A stretch of DNA of 64,000 nt from Actinomucor elegans (GCA_026027325.1 JAMSLZ010000001.1:1550001-1614000); one strand, 5' to 3'. Positions 36,072 through 48,914 are shown, numbered from the stretch's first letter. The notes: a model not told the origin generated them from the letters alone. Made by a program: numbers and translations.

Positions 36072-37613
36072 ATGGCCCCAAATGACTTTTTGCTTAGTTT
36101 GAGTTCTGTTCGTGAAAGATGTTTCAAAGTTCAAGAAGCCGCCTCTCGAAACCGCTTGAAGCATTTTGATATTGATCAATCAAAGCTAGAAGAAATGGTT
36201 CAATACGTTATATCTATTATCAAGCGCGATTATGAAACACCTTCTGAAATCCCAGTCTATAGTCGGTGGCGTCACTTTGATATTGGTGGAAGACCTCGTC
36301 TAAACAATCTTTTGCAAACCTGGTCGAGTCTCGGTCAAGATACATTGGAACAAACGCGTAAACTAATTGATATTCTGGTGGTTGCATGCTTATTGGATAT
36401 GAAACCCTATCAAAATTGGACTTATACCGAACAATCTACCGGTAGAGTGTTTAAACGTAAAGATGGCATTGCTATCGCTATCTTGGACCTCTATGTCAAT
36501 GGCCTCTTTTCTAGTGATCATGCTCAGCCTCATCGAGTTGACTGTAAGTAATTTTGAGCTTTATAGAATTTCATTGCTAACTTTATAATAGCTGAGGCAT
36601 TAATAGGTCTTTCATACGAAGCCCTGTGCATTGGTCTTCAGTTCGATGAACATAATTCATTTACTGGTCTCAAAGAACGCCATGAAGCCTTAAATCAGTT
36701 AGGCCTTGTATTACAAAACCGAAAAGATTATTTCGGTAAAGACGTACAAAGACCTGGAAACTTGATTGGTAAAGTCTATACTGTTTGTTATTCTTCAAAA
36801 CTCCCTAACACGCTTTATTTGCCCTTTTATAATCTAGACTACTTGCTCAATCATCCTACAACTATCAAAACCAAGAAGGGACCTTTGATCAGTATCGAAA
36901 CACTTTGGCCAGTCGTGCAAGAATTGGGTGAACTCTGGGCATCTGAAGAAGGTGTAGGAGGCACACCCGGTCTAGGCGATGTCTGGCCATGTGCTGCTAT
37001 TGGTGATAGTAACAACCTAGTCTCTTTCCATAAGCTCTCTCAATGGCTTGTCTATTCTATCATTGAGCCTATGGAAAAGCTGCTTGGTGCTACGATCGAA
37101 GGTTCTGATCAATTAACTCCACTTCCTGATTACTGCAACGGTGGTTTTTTGATTGACTTTGGATTTCTTATCTTGAAACCTGCCGATCTTGAACGTGGTT
37201 TAAGGAACTATCATTCAAACTCGTTGTTGACGAACCAGCCCAAGATCGAGGTAGCCCCGATGTTTGATATGTCGGACCCCGTAGTTACAGAATGGCGTGC
37301 ATTGACTGTAGCCTATCTGGATTTGATTGCTGAGCGTGTTCGTCAATCGTTTCGATTAAGTAAAAAGTTACTGTCCTTGAGCCAACTGATTCAAGGTGGT
37401 ACTTGGAGTGTAAGTGTTGTAGATCATTCACTCCTCTTTGTACTAAAAAAAAACTCCCCCTTTGTATAGGCTGGAAGAGAATTAGCAGAAATCTCTAGAC
37501 CAAATACTCATGAACCTCCTATTGTAATTAAGGCAAGTTTATTATATATATGGCATGTTGATTCATATTAACACAGTATTCTTTTTTAGATTGACAAGAG
37601 AGTCTTTTATTAA
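36072..37613 (+). CDS. URC4: Uracil catabolism protein 4 (DUF1688 family)
   Basis: Member of the DUF1688 family, named after yeast URC4, which is required for the URC uracil-degradation pathway; its biochemical role is not established. Exons 36072-36543, 36592-37409, 37470-37532 and 37590-37613 give 458 aa. Recognisable blocks: VYSRWRHFDIGGRPRLNNLL, TGRVFKRKDGIAIAILDLY, GLSYEALCIGLQFDEHNSF, then GDVWPCAAIG, LVSFHKLSQWLVYSIIEPME and GGFLIDFGFLILK. The last intron (37533-37589) starts with GC instead of GT; splicing it gives the expected family ending PPIVIKIDKRVFY. Read-through would replace this with an unrelated tail ending in TAA. Convergent with the bZIP gene (142 bp between stops). Confidence 0.92.
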
Positions 37614-37755
37614 TACATAAATCTAATAAACATATTCATATATTACATACTGTTTATTTAGCATAATACAATCGCTAGCTATTACTGTGTATGATGATGA
37701 AAGTAATAAAAAAAAAAGCATAGAGATTTACAAGAGATTGATATAATAAAAAAGC

Positions 37756-39247
37756 TTAGCTGACGCGATCCAAACACTTTACAAAAGCGTCTACGTCTTG
37801 ATCTGTAATAGGGAATGTACTTAGACTACACTTGGCTTTCTTTTTCAAATCATCACATAAAGCATCCAAGTTGAAATCAGGACAGTTTTGCTGTATTTCT
37901 TGATGCACTTGATAGATGTATTTGCCTTCTTGTTGGCCCTGCCTTAACTTGTCGACCAAGTATTGTTTCTTTTCTGCAGGGATGTTGTATCGACGTGTAG
38001 TCGGTGTTTCAGGAATGCCAAACTGCGCGTTGAAGTTTGTATTAAAGCCAAAGAGATCATCTGTTCCACCGAATAGACCAGTTAGATCTTCATTAGCAAA
38101 CAAAAAATCGTCATTTGTAGTATTGGTAGGCAAGCGATAGTTGGTAAACAGGTCGTCTTTGCCATGAAAGAGATCACCAGTAGGAAATTCATTTGTAGAG
38201 AATTCACTGGTAGGAAAGTTATTGCTAGTAGTGAAGCCATTTCCAAGCCCACCCATGTTATCAGATACAGCCAAGAAATCCAAGGCATTAGGCTGTATAA
38301 GGCCAAACTGCATTGGTTCGCTAGTAAATAAGCTATTGGTGGCAATTGGTGTATCCGCACTGGCAGTAGAATCATCTTCATGGGTGTGAGAATTGGATAA
38401 TGGCGATTGTTCAGTAGATGAGCCCGCATCTTCGCCACTGTAGCTATTATCGCTGCTCATACTACTGACACTGGTATTTTGATATGCGTTATGAACCTCA
38501 TTTACATTATTCATTGTAACAGTAGAAGGCAAAGTATCTGTAACAGGAAACTCAAAGGTAAACTGAGCTCCTTTGAGTGCATAGTTCTCCTCCTGAACTT
38601 TTTGTAACATCTCCTTCAATCTTTGGTTCTCTTTAACAAGGTCTTCGTCTTTTATCGCATGCAGGGCCTCTAATTCGTCAATACGGGCTTGTAATTCAGC
38701 TACATGCTTTTCTTTTCGGTCTCTAAACGCACGTTGGGCGGCTCGATTTTGCGCTTTTCTTTTTTGTTTCGGGTCGAGTGGCACGTCCTATTATTATGAT
38801 AACGCAATGGGTGAGATAATGGTACGTTGGCTTGTGTCACAATTTACCGTTTGTGTTTTGTCCAATGGTTTACGGCCTGCGCGTTTTGGTGCTGTAGTAG
38901 CAGTTTTCTCATCTAATTATATAGCCATCAATCACCAAGATAGGCCTAGAACTGTGTTATTTTTACCTTTATCAAGTTCTCTTTTTGTGTGTACTGTTAT
39001 CGATTACAAATCAAAAAAGTATAAATAAATAACCTGCAGATAGAGAAAAGGATTAACTTACCCACTGCAGTTGACTTTTTTTTGGTGTGGTCTCGGTGCT
39101 GGTATTGCTATTTATTTGCTCTTCAGTGTTCTCACTCTTAACTTGATGACTAGCAATAGCTGCGTTTAATAAATCGAGTGTCGAGTCGTTCAAGTTGAGC
39201 TGAAGTAGCTCCGCCGGTGTCATGTTGGTATTTGAAGTTAGAGACAT
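37756..39247 (-). CDS. AP-1-like bZIP transcription factor (Yap1/Pap1 family)
   Basis: Oxidative-stress type bZIP regulator. Exons 39062-39247, 38848-38907 and 37756-38787 give 425 aa. The middle exon carries the bipartite basic stretch PKRAGRKPLDKT, followed by QKRKAQNRAAQRAFRDRKEK, the Yap/Pap basic region (QxxxQRxF), then a leucine zipper (HVAELQARIDELEAL..). The C-terminal domain has NCPDFNLDALCDDLKKKAKC and VKCLDRVS, matching the redox-sensed c-CRD that masks a nuclear export signal (LDALCDDL). I see no cysteines between the zipper and this domain, so an N-terminal cysteine-rich domain like that of yeast Yap1 is missing. The acceptor of exon 2 (GATGAG|AAA) is the one that keeps frame; the first AG, five bases earlier, does not, so this junction is the least certain. 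Confidence 0.88.
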
Positions 39248-40543
39248 GATGATAGATCTTGTTTAATGCTTTAAAAAAAAAGAAGTAGATAAAGGAAAAA
39301 GAGAGAATCTGGAAGAAGAGAGTGGGGGTTTTTTTTTGCTGAATAATTCAAAAGATGGCTCATCATCCCGTATGCACTGTTTCGGACAAGACATAGTCAC
39401 AGTCTGGGTTAGTACGAGGTTACCTCGCTATCAATTGGATGAATCGACAGAGAACTTGTTTATGAGCGGTGTTTTAATTAAAGAAGCATTTTTAGTGGCA
39501 GTCTGTGTGTTAATAAGAAAAGCAATATTCAGCCTCCGATATATATTTTCGGATCAGGAAAATCTAAAATCTGATTTCTTTAATGCAGTTTTTACATAAT
39601 TAGAAAGCGGGAAAAGTTAAGAAGTCAATTAACAATTTTCATAAATGTGTATATGATAGGAAAAAAATGATAAAGTTCTGACATTAATTTAGATATTTAA
39701 CAAGTTAATATGATATTCGATTTAATAAGATTTTGGGATTTTTGTTTTCTGCTTATGAGCGGAGCTATTAATGTCAAAAATTCTCGGAAAAATACACCCG
39801 TATACCTTTATTCATATATAACTTGCATTAATTATGAACTATGTCTTAAAAAGCGATCTGCATTGTCAAATAAGAATGTTCTAAATTGAAATTTTTTGGC
39901 CTCTAGGTTTTTCTTCAAAATTTGTAACTGGCGTTGATTGGTTGTTGAATAAAGCAGTAAAATAATAAATGATGAATCTTCAAACTCCTCAATAGGATGC
40001 TTTTAAGGATTCTAAAGATTACTTTATTGGCTCATGGAAAATGAACTCCGAAGAAACAAAGTTTCATCTTTTTTGCTTCTTTAAAATGTTTTTTTTTTCT
40101 TTTATAAAGAGATGTGTAAGTGAACAGTGTTTTAGCAAAGATATTAAAAATTTAAATTGTAATTAGAATGGCGTAAACACCGGGATAGTTTTATAACGAT
40201 AACGCAAGCTGTTTTCTGAATTCATACAAGTTTTCGTTTGAAGTTCATAATTAGATTTTTTTATACATGAAAAGTAAAAAAAAAAAAAAAAAAAATCTTG
40301 AATAATATTGTGCTAGAAACTTCACCTTAAAAAACGAGCATTTACAATTGAATATTTAAAAAATCGGGGCCCTAGAGAAAATTTTCAGGTGATTTTTTCC
40401 CATCTTTTATGTAAGCACTGTTTCTCTTTCTTGGTTTGGTTTTACCCTTGCTGTCATTTAAACGGTTCTTTTTTTTTCTTTTCCCTTTTTCCTTTTTCTT
40501 TTTACTTGGATTTCTTACATTTTCTCATACTTGTTTAAAAAAA
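39248..40543. other. Divergent promoter region of the bZIP gene and UPS1
   Basis: 1.3 kb AT-rich region with a 20-base A run (40276-40295). A block near 39833-39866 (TTATGAACTATGTCTTAAAA) recurs near 48779 (TTATGAACTATGTCTTTAAA), suggesting a dispersed repeat. Confidence 0.55.
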
Positions 40544-41323
40544 ATGGTCAAGTTTTATCAACACGTATTCAACTATGAGTATGCTTCTGCTTTTCTATTG
40601 TACTTGTTACCATTCTGACAAACGTTTTTACTATTTTTTTCAGTTACCAATGGCAAAATGTGACCCTCGCATTTTGGTTAAGATATCCCAACCCTTTTGC
40701 TTCACATGGTAAAACTTACACTTAAACGTATAACTATGACAATGACACTAAATTCTTGTTCAGTTCTTGCAGTTGATGTTCTAGATCGTCATGTTGATGA
40801 AAATGGAGTATTAAAAACTACAAGGCTTGTATTAAAGAAGGGCAAAGTGCCCAAGTGGTTCCCAGAAAATGTAAGCTCTATAATTGAAGCACATATCAAT
40901 ACACTACTCTAACCTGCTTTGATTGCTAGTTGCTCAAGAACTCCGAAGCATTCATAATCGAAGAGTCTGAAGTTGATCCAAAGAACAAAACCATGATAAC
41001 CCGCACAAAGAACTTGAACCATGTTCGTGTTATGCAGGTTGAAGAAACACAAATCTTTAAACAGCACGATCAAAACCCTGAATGGACTTCCTGTAAAACT
41101 GAAGCTCGTATTGTATCAAAATTTGGCTGGGGTATGACTGGTCGAATTGAAGGCTTTGGACAGAGTTCTTTTATTGCTAATGCAGCAAAGGTAAAGTGTT
41201 TGCATCACGTTTTATTTATTTATTGATACTCACACCCACTAGGCTCGTAAAGGAATGCAACACATCTTACAGAGGATTCGTGAAAAGCAAGCCAACAGAG
41301 TACCTTTCCTTGCTCCTGCTTGA
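40544..41323 (+). CDS. UPS1: UPS1/PRELI-family intermembrane-space lipid transfer protein
   Basis: PRELI/MSF1 proteins pair with Mdm35/TRIAP1 in the mitochondrial intermembrane space; the Ups1 branch moves phosphatidic acid for cardiolipin synthesis. Exons 40544-40578, 40644-40708, 40764-40870, 40930-41190 and 41243-41323 give 182 aa, the usual size. After splicing the protein starts MVKFYQHVFNYDYQWQNVTL and continues AFWLRYPNPFASHVLAVDVL, the N-terminal PRELI signature. It then has DRHVDENGVLKTTRLVLKKG and KVPKW, EESEVDPKNKTMITRTKNLN and a C-terminal amphipathic helix. TTRLVLKKGKVPKW resembles Ups1 more than Ups2/slowmo. A pyrimidine-rich leader precedes the ATG. Confidence 0.9.
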
Positions 41324-43712
41324 ATCAAATCCTTCTATACACCATCAACAGTTTAGTATTATATGATCCCATCTTAAAAAATGTTCCATGTAGGTATTGA
41401 TGGACCCTATCTTGAATCTCAATTGTACATATATATCGTCCTTCAATTTTTGTCGTTTTTCTCTTAATAAAACCAAAATGTCTTGTTATTCCCTCGTTAT
41501 TGATAACCATAGTAACATTTATCCGTTTACCGAATCTAAAACACAGTTACACCGGATGGAAGGCTCAAAGGATTTACCAGGATTTGCATGTGGAAAATTA
41601 GAAAAAAAAGTAGCATGATTTCTTCTGTCTAAATGGTCGTAACAAAAATCAGTACATCTTCTACAAAAGATCAATAACCTTGAACTGAAGGTTCATAATA
41701 CCATTATGTATTTTTGATACTCGAATATATAGCCCAAAAATCCGGTTAATAAAGGTAAAACATTATTTCATTGATGGGATGTTATCCTTTGACGTGAGCT
41801 TTAGTTGATAGCTAGAAGCAAGGATTGAGGTATTACCTGTTTACTCATGTGTGTGTGTATGCGCATGACATGGCTAGGTGTAGAATAGTTAAAAACACGT
41901 AGTTGTTTCATTATGTAGCACAGTTACTTGCTTGTACCTTAAATCTCAGCTTATAGTGCCCCATAGGCAGCCGACGATGATAGCACGGACCAATAATCAA
42001 CCAGGACTTTTAGGCGCATTATAGAAATTAGCGCGTTCTTTCGGACAATCCGAATAGTGTGAGATCACCGAGAGAGGTGTTAGGAAAAAAAAATAGATGT
42101 CTAGCGTGTTTCTCTTATTATAGACTCTCTACAAGAATATTTGAGGTTCTAGTGAATATATCAGTATAGTCTAAACATAGAGTACTAGTCGAATATAATA
42201 ATGGAGCAAAGACAATACTATATTTCGTAATTGAGTAACTCATGTCATATGGAATACGTATAATTTGCCGTTAATTATAGACATGTATAATATATGGACT
42301 AGATATGACATCTAGCCAAGATTGTTGGCCGAGAGAGTTTTCGATCATTAAAGTCCAGGCCATACATAATATAAACTACTCGCAATTAATTATTGACAAG
42401 AAAGATACAACATCTATACCCTAGCTAGATAAAGGATCTAATAGAGATAACGGTTTATTTGAGCATAAATAACTTTCAGATGTGAAATCAGACTGTAACC
42501 AATTGGGAGATGTATAAATATATAGTACTAGGTTAAATGAACAAATGTGCATACTTTAGCGCCAATTATTAATGTCTAAATACTTTTGTGCTTTTTCTAA
42601 ATGCTAGTTTTGATAGATGCAGTGCTTCATTGTGAACATGTACTAATGATCAAATGCGATGTTAACTGGAATTGATCGAAAAATGTCGAGACATTAATAT
42701 GATCTGATTTTTAGAAAATACTTTAAGAGGTATCTAGCCTAATTTTTCATGAATTTGCTATTTTTTTATAGACTATAAAAACAGCATTCTGGATACATAG
42801 ATAATCTATTAATTTCATAAAATTATCTAGCATACCTTTTGAAAGTATGCAATAGTATTTTTTATAAATTTTATTATATACACAATACGCGTGTTGTAGT
42901 TTTAAGAAAACCCAAAGGTTTTCATTATCGAAATAGCTTGATGGATCAATCGAATCATCAATTGTTCTTATCATCCAATGTGCAGTTAAAATTTATTAGA
43001 AGTTTATGTCCTGATTCTAAGGGGATCTCGGGCATTAAATTTTAAATCATCATAACCAATAAAATTTCAAGAAGTACAATGAACAAAGGATTGAAGAGTT
43101 AGTAGAGGTATTGTTATATCATAGTTTGATAGTATGAATGGCATTTTTGTAGTAGATTTGATAATCAAAATTTTACTTGTTTCGTTCAAAGGAATGCGTT
43201 ATTTTCATTATACAAAACACTATTATATTGATATTGAACTTGAATTTCAGCCTAGTTTATAAAATCTGATTTAGAGCATCAAAAATAAATCATTTCTTTG
43301 CAAGAATAACATAGAATAAAGTATATTCTTTCAAATGAATCAAACTTTACCATAGTATATGAAATTAAACAGATGTAATAGACCAATGGAAATTGGCACT
43401 TGTATTTAATTTTATTGAGCTGTGATAATCCTAACAGAATGCTTTCTTTATACACCTTCCCTTGACAAAATTTCGTCTGAATCAACAAAGAACGAAGATA
43501 AATCTAGTAAACCTTATTCCTCTATGTCAATCTTATTGGACACTGGAGGAATTTAAATTCCTGAACACCACTTGAGAGCAGATATTTCCAGGCTACCGTG
43601 ACCGTTTATCTTTGACGGCTCTTTCCCTCCTGTGCTCGAGCAAAAAAAAAAAAAAAAAAGCTCGGTCAAATTTTTTTTTCTGACACTGCTTGAACATATA
43701 TCAAATAACAAA
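41324..43712. other. 2.4 kb gene-free region
   Basis: Between UPS1 and PNO1. AT-rich, with many short decayed-looking ORFs and a 17-base A run just upstream of PNO1. A block near 42187 (GTCGAATATAATAATGGAGC) resembles the P450 promoter near 49878. No supported gene. Confidence 0.55.
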
Positions 43713-44674
43713 ATGGCTTCATTGCAATCGTTAAAGGCACCAACATTAATGAGCAAAAAGACTCAAAAGCAAGTACGAGCCGACGAAGACGATGTTATCA
43801 TCGACGCCACTGCTTTACCTAGTCGTGCTGTCGAAGAAGCTGATGTCACAATGGAAGAAGGATCTACAACAGACAAGCCCAACTTTGCTCCTGCCAGCGC
43901 AGCTGAACTTAAGGTAAATCAGGAACCTGATTGTTTGGGATCTATGAAAACTAGGAACGTTTATTAACCAATTTGACCGGGATCGTTTGGGTTGAATAGA
44001 AAGTAGTAAAGGGTTCTCGTAAGATTCCTATTCCTCCTCATCGTATGTCTCCTTTGAAGAGACACTGGTTAGAAATCTATTCTCCTCTAGTTGAACACAT
44101 GAAGTTGCAAGTTAGAATGAATGTCAAAACCAAGACTGTTGAGCTCAAGGTAGTTTATTGATAGGCAACTGTGGAAATGTTCCATTAAAACTGATGTTAT
44201 TTATTTGATTTGTAGACTTCACCTTTAACTGAAGACGAAGGTTCATTACAAAAGGGTGCTGATTTCCTTAGAGCTTTTGCTTTAGGTTTTGAAGTTGAGG
44301 ATGCTATGGCTTTGTTGAGATTAGATGATATTTTCTTGGATACTTTTGAGATCAAGGATGTAAAGACATTGCATGGTGACCATTTGGCTCGTGCTATTGG
44401 TCGTATTGCTGGTCGTGATGGTAAAACCAAGTTTACAATTGAAAACGCAAGCAAGACAAGAATTGTGTTGGCTGATACGTAAGTCTGTTTAATTGTACTC
44501 ATAGTTGAGTTACTAACTCCTTATTCGAAATACAGCAAGATTCATATTCTCGGCTCTTTCCAAAATATCAAAATTGCTCGTGATGCTGTGGTTAGCCTTA
44601 TCTTGGGTAGTCCTCCCGGTAAAGTTTATGCTACTCTTCGTACTATCTCTGCTCGTATGAAGGAACGTTTCTAG
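43713..44674 (+). CDS. PNO1: PNO1/DIM2, KH-domain 40S assembly factor
   Basis: RNA-binding partner of the Nob1 endonuclease and Dim1 methylase in late pre-40S maturation, nucleolus to cytoplasm. Exons 43713-43913, 44000-44149, 44216-44478 and 44536-44674 give 250 aa. The N-terminal 70 residues are acidic and low complexity ([14 protein letters not shown]). The conserved part begins [20 protein letters not shown], then [60 protein letters not shown] and [20 protein letters not shown] with [12 protein letters not shown]. The second KH domain has the [10 protein letters not shown] loop, as in Pno1/Dim2 orthologues. Convergent with MTD1 (164 bp between stops). Confidence 0.96.
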
Positions 44675-44838
44675 ATTTTTCGTTTTCTTTTTGCTTCATC
44701 TTCACCATTCATACACTTACACAACACCACTTTTTACATATTTTGTTTATTATTATTCCTTTCTTTTCGTTTTCACTTTTATTGATATATAATATATATA
44801 ATACACATACATTTTTTGAAAGAAGTGGGTATAGTAGC

Positions 44839-45867
44839 TTATTGTTTCTGCTGTTGATAATCATGTAGCCTCAATAGATTTCTTTCTAGCATTGCAACTG
44901 TAACTTTCCCTACAGAGGGCACAAAATAAGATGCTCTCTTTTGAACGTCAGGATCAAAATTGGCAAAGGCGGAGAAATTGATGGCCACTACACCTGGCTT
45001 TAATAGCTTAGTAGGCACCTTATATTCGGGATTGGGCACACCTGTGATAACAATATCTGATCGAGGTACTACTTGCGTACATTTTAAATCAGTATCAATC
45101 ACCTTGCAGTGACTATTCTCGTCAGTGTTTGTAAACGTTTGGACATTGTTCGCATCAACAGAATACACATTGGCTCCTTCATTAGCCAACAATGCTGCTA
45201 ATGGTCTTCCTACAATTTCACTCCGATTGATTATGGCAATGTTGCGATCTTTCAATCGAGATCCATAAGGAAGCATAGCTTTGTATTCTCCAATATATTC
45301 CAAGATCTGATCATATCAAATTAAGTAATCTTTGGGCATCACTCTTATCTGTATACCTACTTTGATGATTGCTAGTGGTGTACAGGGTATAATAGTCTTC
45401 ATTGTGTTATCTTGGTCCATGAACCGCTTGTTTCGATATACATTTTGCACAGCTACTTGTCCAAGCCCCTCCACATCTTTCAAGTGGCTAACACGATTTT
45501 GCAAGTACAAATCCAAATGATCGCCAAATACAGGATAATATATCATGATGCCATTGACGCGTTTATCTGCATTCGCTTTCAGTATACTGTCCTCCAATGC
45601 AAGTTTATCTACTTTCAAAAGATCAAACTCTACACCGGTTTGTTTGCATGATTTAGCTGTCCATTCTGCATATTTTATCGCTGCAGGATCATTATTGGCA
45701 AGGAACCCTACTAATTTTGGCTTGATATTGCGGTCTTGAATGCTCTTTTTAATATGATTTCTGTTCAGTCGAGTATGAGATATCATTGCTTAATAGCCTC
45801 ATATTTCATTTGATTACCTGAAAGCTGACGATACCGTAGAAGCCAGCACAGTCTTGCAAACAGTCAT
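44839..45867 (-). CDS. MTD1: NAD+-dependent 5,10-methylenetetrahydrofolate dehydrogenase
   Basis: Cytosolic monofunctional enzyme of one-carbon metabolism that oxidises methylene-THF to methenyl-THF with NAD+. Exons 45818-45867, 45361-45760 and 44839-45306 give 305 aa. After a 17-residue first exon the protein has KLVGFLANNDPAAIKYAEWT, RVNGIMIYYPVFGDHLDLYL, KDVEGLG, IIPCTPLAIIKILEYIGEY, and the Rossmann region NIAIINRSEIVGRPLAALLA NEGANVYSVD, then SDIVITGVPNPEYKVP. These match the yeast Mtd1 subtype (IxPCTPLAIVK, INRSEIVGRPLAALLAN) rather than the bifunctional FolD/C1-THF synthase proteins. The N-terminal exon is short but its splice re-creates an in-frame FRNHIKK junction. ATG 45867 is the only in-frame start before a stop upstream. 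Confidence 0.95.
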
Positions 45868-46010
45868 TATGCGCAGTAAAGAAAAGACAAAAAAAAAAAA
45901 AAAATGACCAGGGCAGCCCTTTCAATTTTGACAGATTCAATTAAAAAGGTGGCTTTTTCTTACGTAAGAATTTTATTTGCTATGGTATATTTACAGGAAT
46001 GATCTACTAT
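45868..46010. other. Short spacer between two same-strand genes
   Basis: 143 bp between MTD1 and the end of the FAF1-like gene, including a 17-base A run; it must contain the MTD1 promoter. Confidence 0.6.
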
Positions 46011-47084
46011 TTACTTTTTCTTGCCGCTACCACTACTCTTCTTCTTGCTCCCTTGACGCTTAATTCTTTCAATATCAGATTTCTTGATAGTCAATGTAGC
46101 ACCCTTCATACGACCAATACCGTTGGTAATGCCAGGATCACGGTTACGTTTCTTGGTTTCAGTCTTGACATAAAGATGTTTGAGCGATTTATCGTAGATA
46201 CCTGTATCTTTAGCTTCTTGTAATCTCTTGATGCCCTTTTGTTTTTCCGATTCATCCACGCTTAACTTGAGGAAAAGAGGCATCTTCTGTCCAGGCGAAG
46301 ACTAATGAAACAGTATCTTGTTAGATCAGTTCTGCCTTTTTTTATATAATATTGCAAAACGAGTTACCTTTACACCCAATCCTTCCAGCTTCTTCATCGT
46401 GTCTTTTCTTCTTTCTTTTGAAGTCATTTCTTCTCTCTCTATGGTATCGTGTCAGTGCCCATGATTTATTAATGATGCAGTATATTAGTGACTTACGCAA
46501 TTCATCTAAAAGAGTGGATGTAGCTAGAAGCTGCTTTAATTCCAAATCATGACGTTGGTTTTCACTAAATGTATCAATTAATCAAAAAAGAGCGGTTGCT
46601 TGCCTTTGGAATTCGATAAACTTACGCTTCCTCCTCCATTTCCTTGGCAGTTGGTTTATTCTTTTGCTCTACTATACTTTGAGGATCGCCTGTCGTAATT
46701 CTCGAGTCCTATAACTAGCCGTTAGCAATCAGCTAAATAAAATGAGCCTAGATCTCTATTGCCAACTGTACCAAGAATCGCTTCTTCGACGCTTTATCTT
46801 CCATCACAGGTTTTTTGTGTAAAACTGAGCCATCAAACACAACAACACTTGGCCCATTAGAAGAGACAGTACTACTTTGCTTTTTTTCGAGAAGAACTTT
46901 TTTTCTTTGCTGCTTTAATTCTTCTCTATATTTTGAAAACACATTAATCATTTTTTTCAATTAGATCTATAGAAAAAAAAACGCACTTTGAGGTAATAGC
47001 TTTTCTTTTAAGGCTTCTGTTCACATGTGTGTTTGAAGCTGTTTTGGCCTTTACACTATCAATTAAGCTTGCTAGCGATGACAT
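46011..47084 (-). CDS. Probable 40S small-subunit assembly factor (FAF1/C1orf131-like)
   Basis: Six exons: 46987-47084, 46772-46925, 46626-46708, 46497-46564, 46368-46438 and 46011-46301 (254 aa). The protein is highly basic and helical. Features: GPSVVVFDGSVLHKK (the short V-V-F-D/E motif near the start of this family), KKLEGLGVK followed by a Pro-rich hinge, KQKGIKRLQEAKDTGIYDKS, and a C-terminal GIGRMKGATLTIKKSDIERI ending in a Lys/Ser tail (KKKSSGSGKKK). Order and spacing match small-subunit-processome proteins of the Faf1/C1orf131 (DUF4602) type, whose C-terminus has a GKFKxGxLxLS-like motif. I did not recognise it outright, so the family name is inference. It would work in the nucleolus. 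An in-frame ATG at 47084 is the first Met. Confidence 0.6.
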
Positions 47085-47659
47085 TGTGTTTGCCTGTAAT
47101 AGTAAAAATTTAAAAAAAAAAAGTAATAGTTCATTGCCTATTTGAATGCATAAGCCACCTGCGCTCCTCAGCTGGCGAAGCCAGTAAACGTATCAATGGA
47201 AAATTTGTAGAAAGCTTTTTGAGAATTAGGCATGGAATCATTATCATTGATTTATAAGCGTTATAGTACATTTTTGAAATCTCAATAACAAGTCGTTAGC
47301 ATCAATGTAATATCCATATATGTTGTATACTTGACATTCGTTGTATTTGGCTCTTTTTAATAGAGAAATAATTGAAATTATGATTGGTATTCGGTAATCC
47401 AATAACTTTTGCAGCAGCTGCCAGTTAGAACTCATCAGCTTTGGTGTCCTCATAATTTCCTTTAAGCGCATTTCCTTCTTGTCTAGATTTCTCAACCGAT
47501 CTCGATCCAGTGCCGCAACTGATTAGTACAGTATATTCAGAATAAAGGGCCTATACGTTGAAACCTTATTTTTAAAAAAATATAGTGTTTGTATTGTATC
47601 TTAATGATAAGCATGAAATTGCATACACTTCATTAGATCTAATAAATCATAGGTTTCCA

Positions 47660-47730
47660 AATTCAGACTAACATCGTATCTGCTGAATAATAGTTCAAAA
47701 TGAACTGCTGTATCCATTAAAACATCAGAT
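47660..47730 (+). repeat. Copy of the dispersed repeat family
   Basis: CAGACTAACATCGTATCTGC and then AAAATGAACTGCTGTATCCA TTAAAA match the 22.57 kb unit (AAAATGAACTGCTACATCTA TTAAAA) at 18 of 20 positions in the core. Confidence 0.5.
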
Positions 47731-48914
47731 TTACTCTAATCTTTTCAATTTGTTCATATTTGTTGTTAATAAGCCTAATGGTTGTTACACCCGTCTTGTT
47801 AAACCCTCGAATTCCCTAGGTTTAGTAGTATGGTGGAAATGTTTGCCTACTTCCATAGCATTTAGCTGGAAATAGTAGTAGTTTTTATGAATCATTAGAT
47901 AAAATTGGAATTAGCAATGAAGAGCCTGTCATCAATTATTCATCTGGCAATCTAAGCCTTCTGAGAAGGTTTTCATTGATACAAAATAAAGGTCGCTCCT
48001 ATTGAATTACAGTTTACATCGGAAAAGTTTTCAAAATGTAATCATATGTAACGTATTGCAAACCCGATCTCCGTTTAAAAGAAAGAAAAAAAAAGCTGCA
48101 TAATGGTAGATCAAAATTTGTTAAGAAGCACACATTACTTTTCACTTGCTTAAATTACCTAGTAACAGCGGTTTTATCTATTACCATATGGTTTTAAAGT
48201 GACTGAAGTTTGGCTTCTATAATAAACTATAAAAATGGAAACCATGAGCTTCCCTAGTTACTGCTTGATACTAGATGTTGTCCAAGTTGTTAACGATTAT
48301 CCTTCCCTGTGAAGAGACAATTATAATCTAACTAATGGTCTATGGTATAGATGGGTTAGATTTTTTGACTCGGACTATTCCTATTGACTAGGTGACTTGG
48401 CCAGACATGGGACCTTGTTTATGAGGCCTTCTTTATAATTTAAAATCAGATATTATATCTTTGGCTTCACGTGGATGATTTCGTTAATACATATGGCCTT
48501 AAAAACCAAAACGAAACAACCCCCTTTTATATTAATTAATGAAAATAAAAAAACTGTAATTATATTTACTTTCAATCTGTTGATTAATTGTAAAAACACT
48601 GGAGTAATAAACATTGATCGTATATGTAAAGTGTTTTTTTTGTAATAAATGCAAGTATTTCATTAAGCAATCTGTTATAGGTGAATCAACATACTCTATC
48701 TTAAAATAAATGAAGTTAAATAAACCTAAATCAAATTTTCATAAGAAAAAAATACTACCAGATATTTTACGATGTGGGGTTATGAACTATGTCTTTAAAA
48801 AGCCATTTGTACCAAGAATAAAACGATATAAAGTATGTACCACTGCTACTAGCTTGTTTATCAATAACCAATAGCAAATTTCATGTGTTTTGTATAACCT
48901 AGTTATAATGATTA

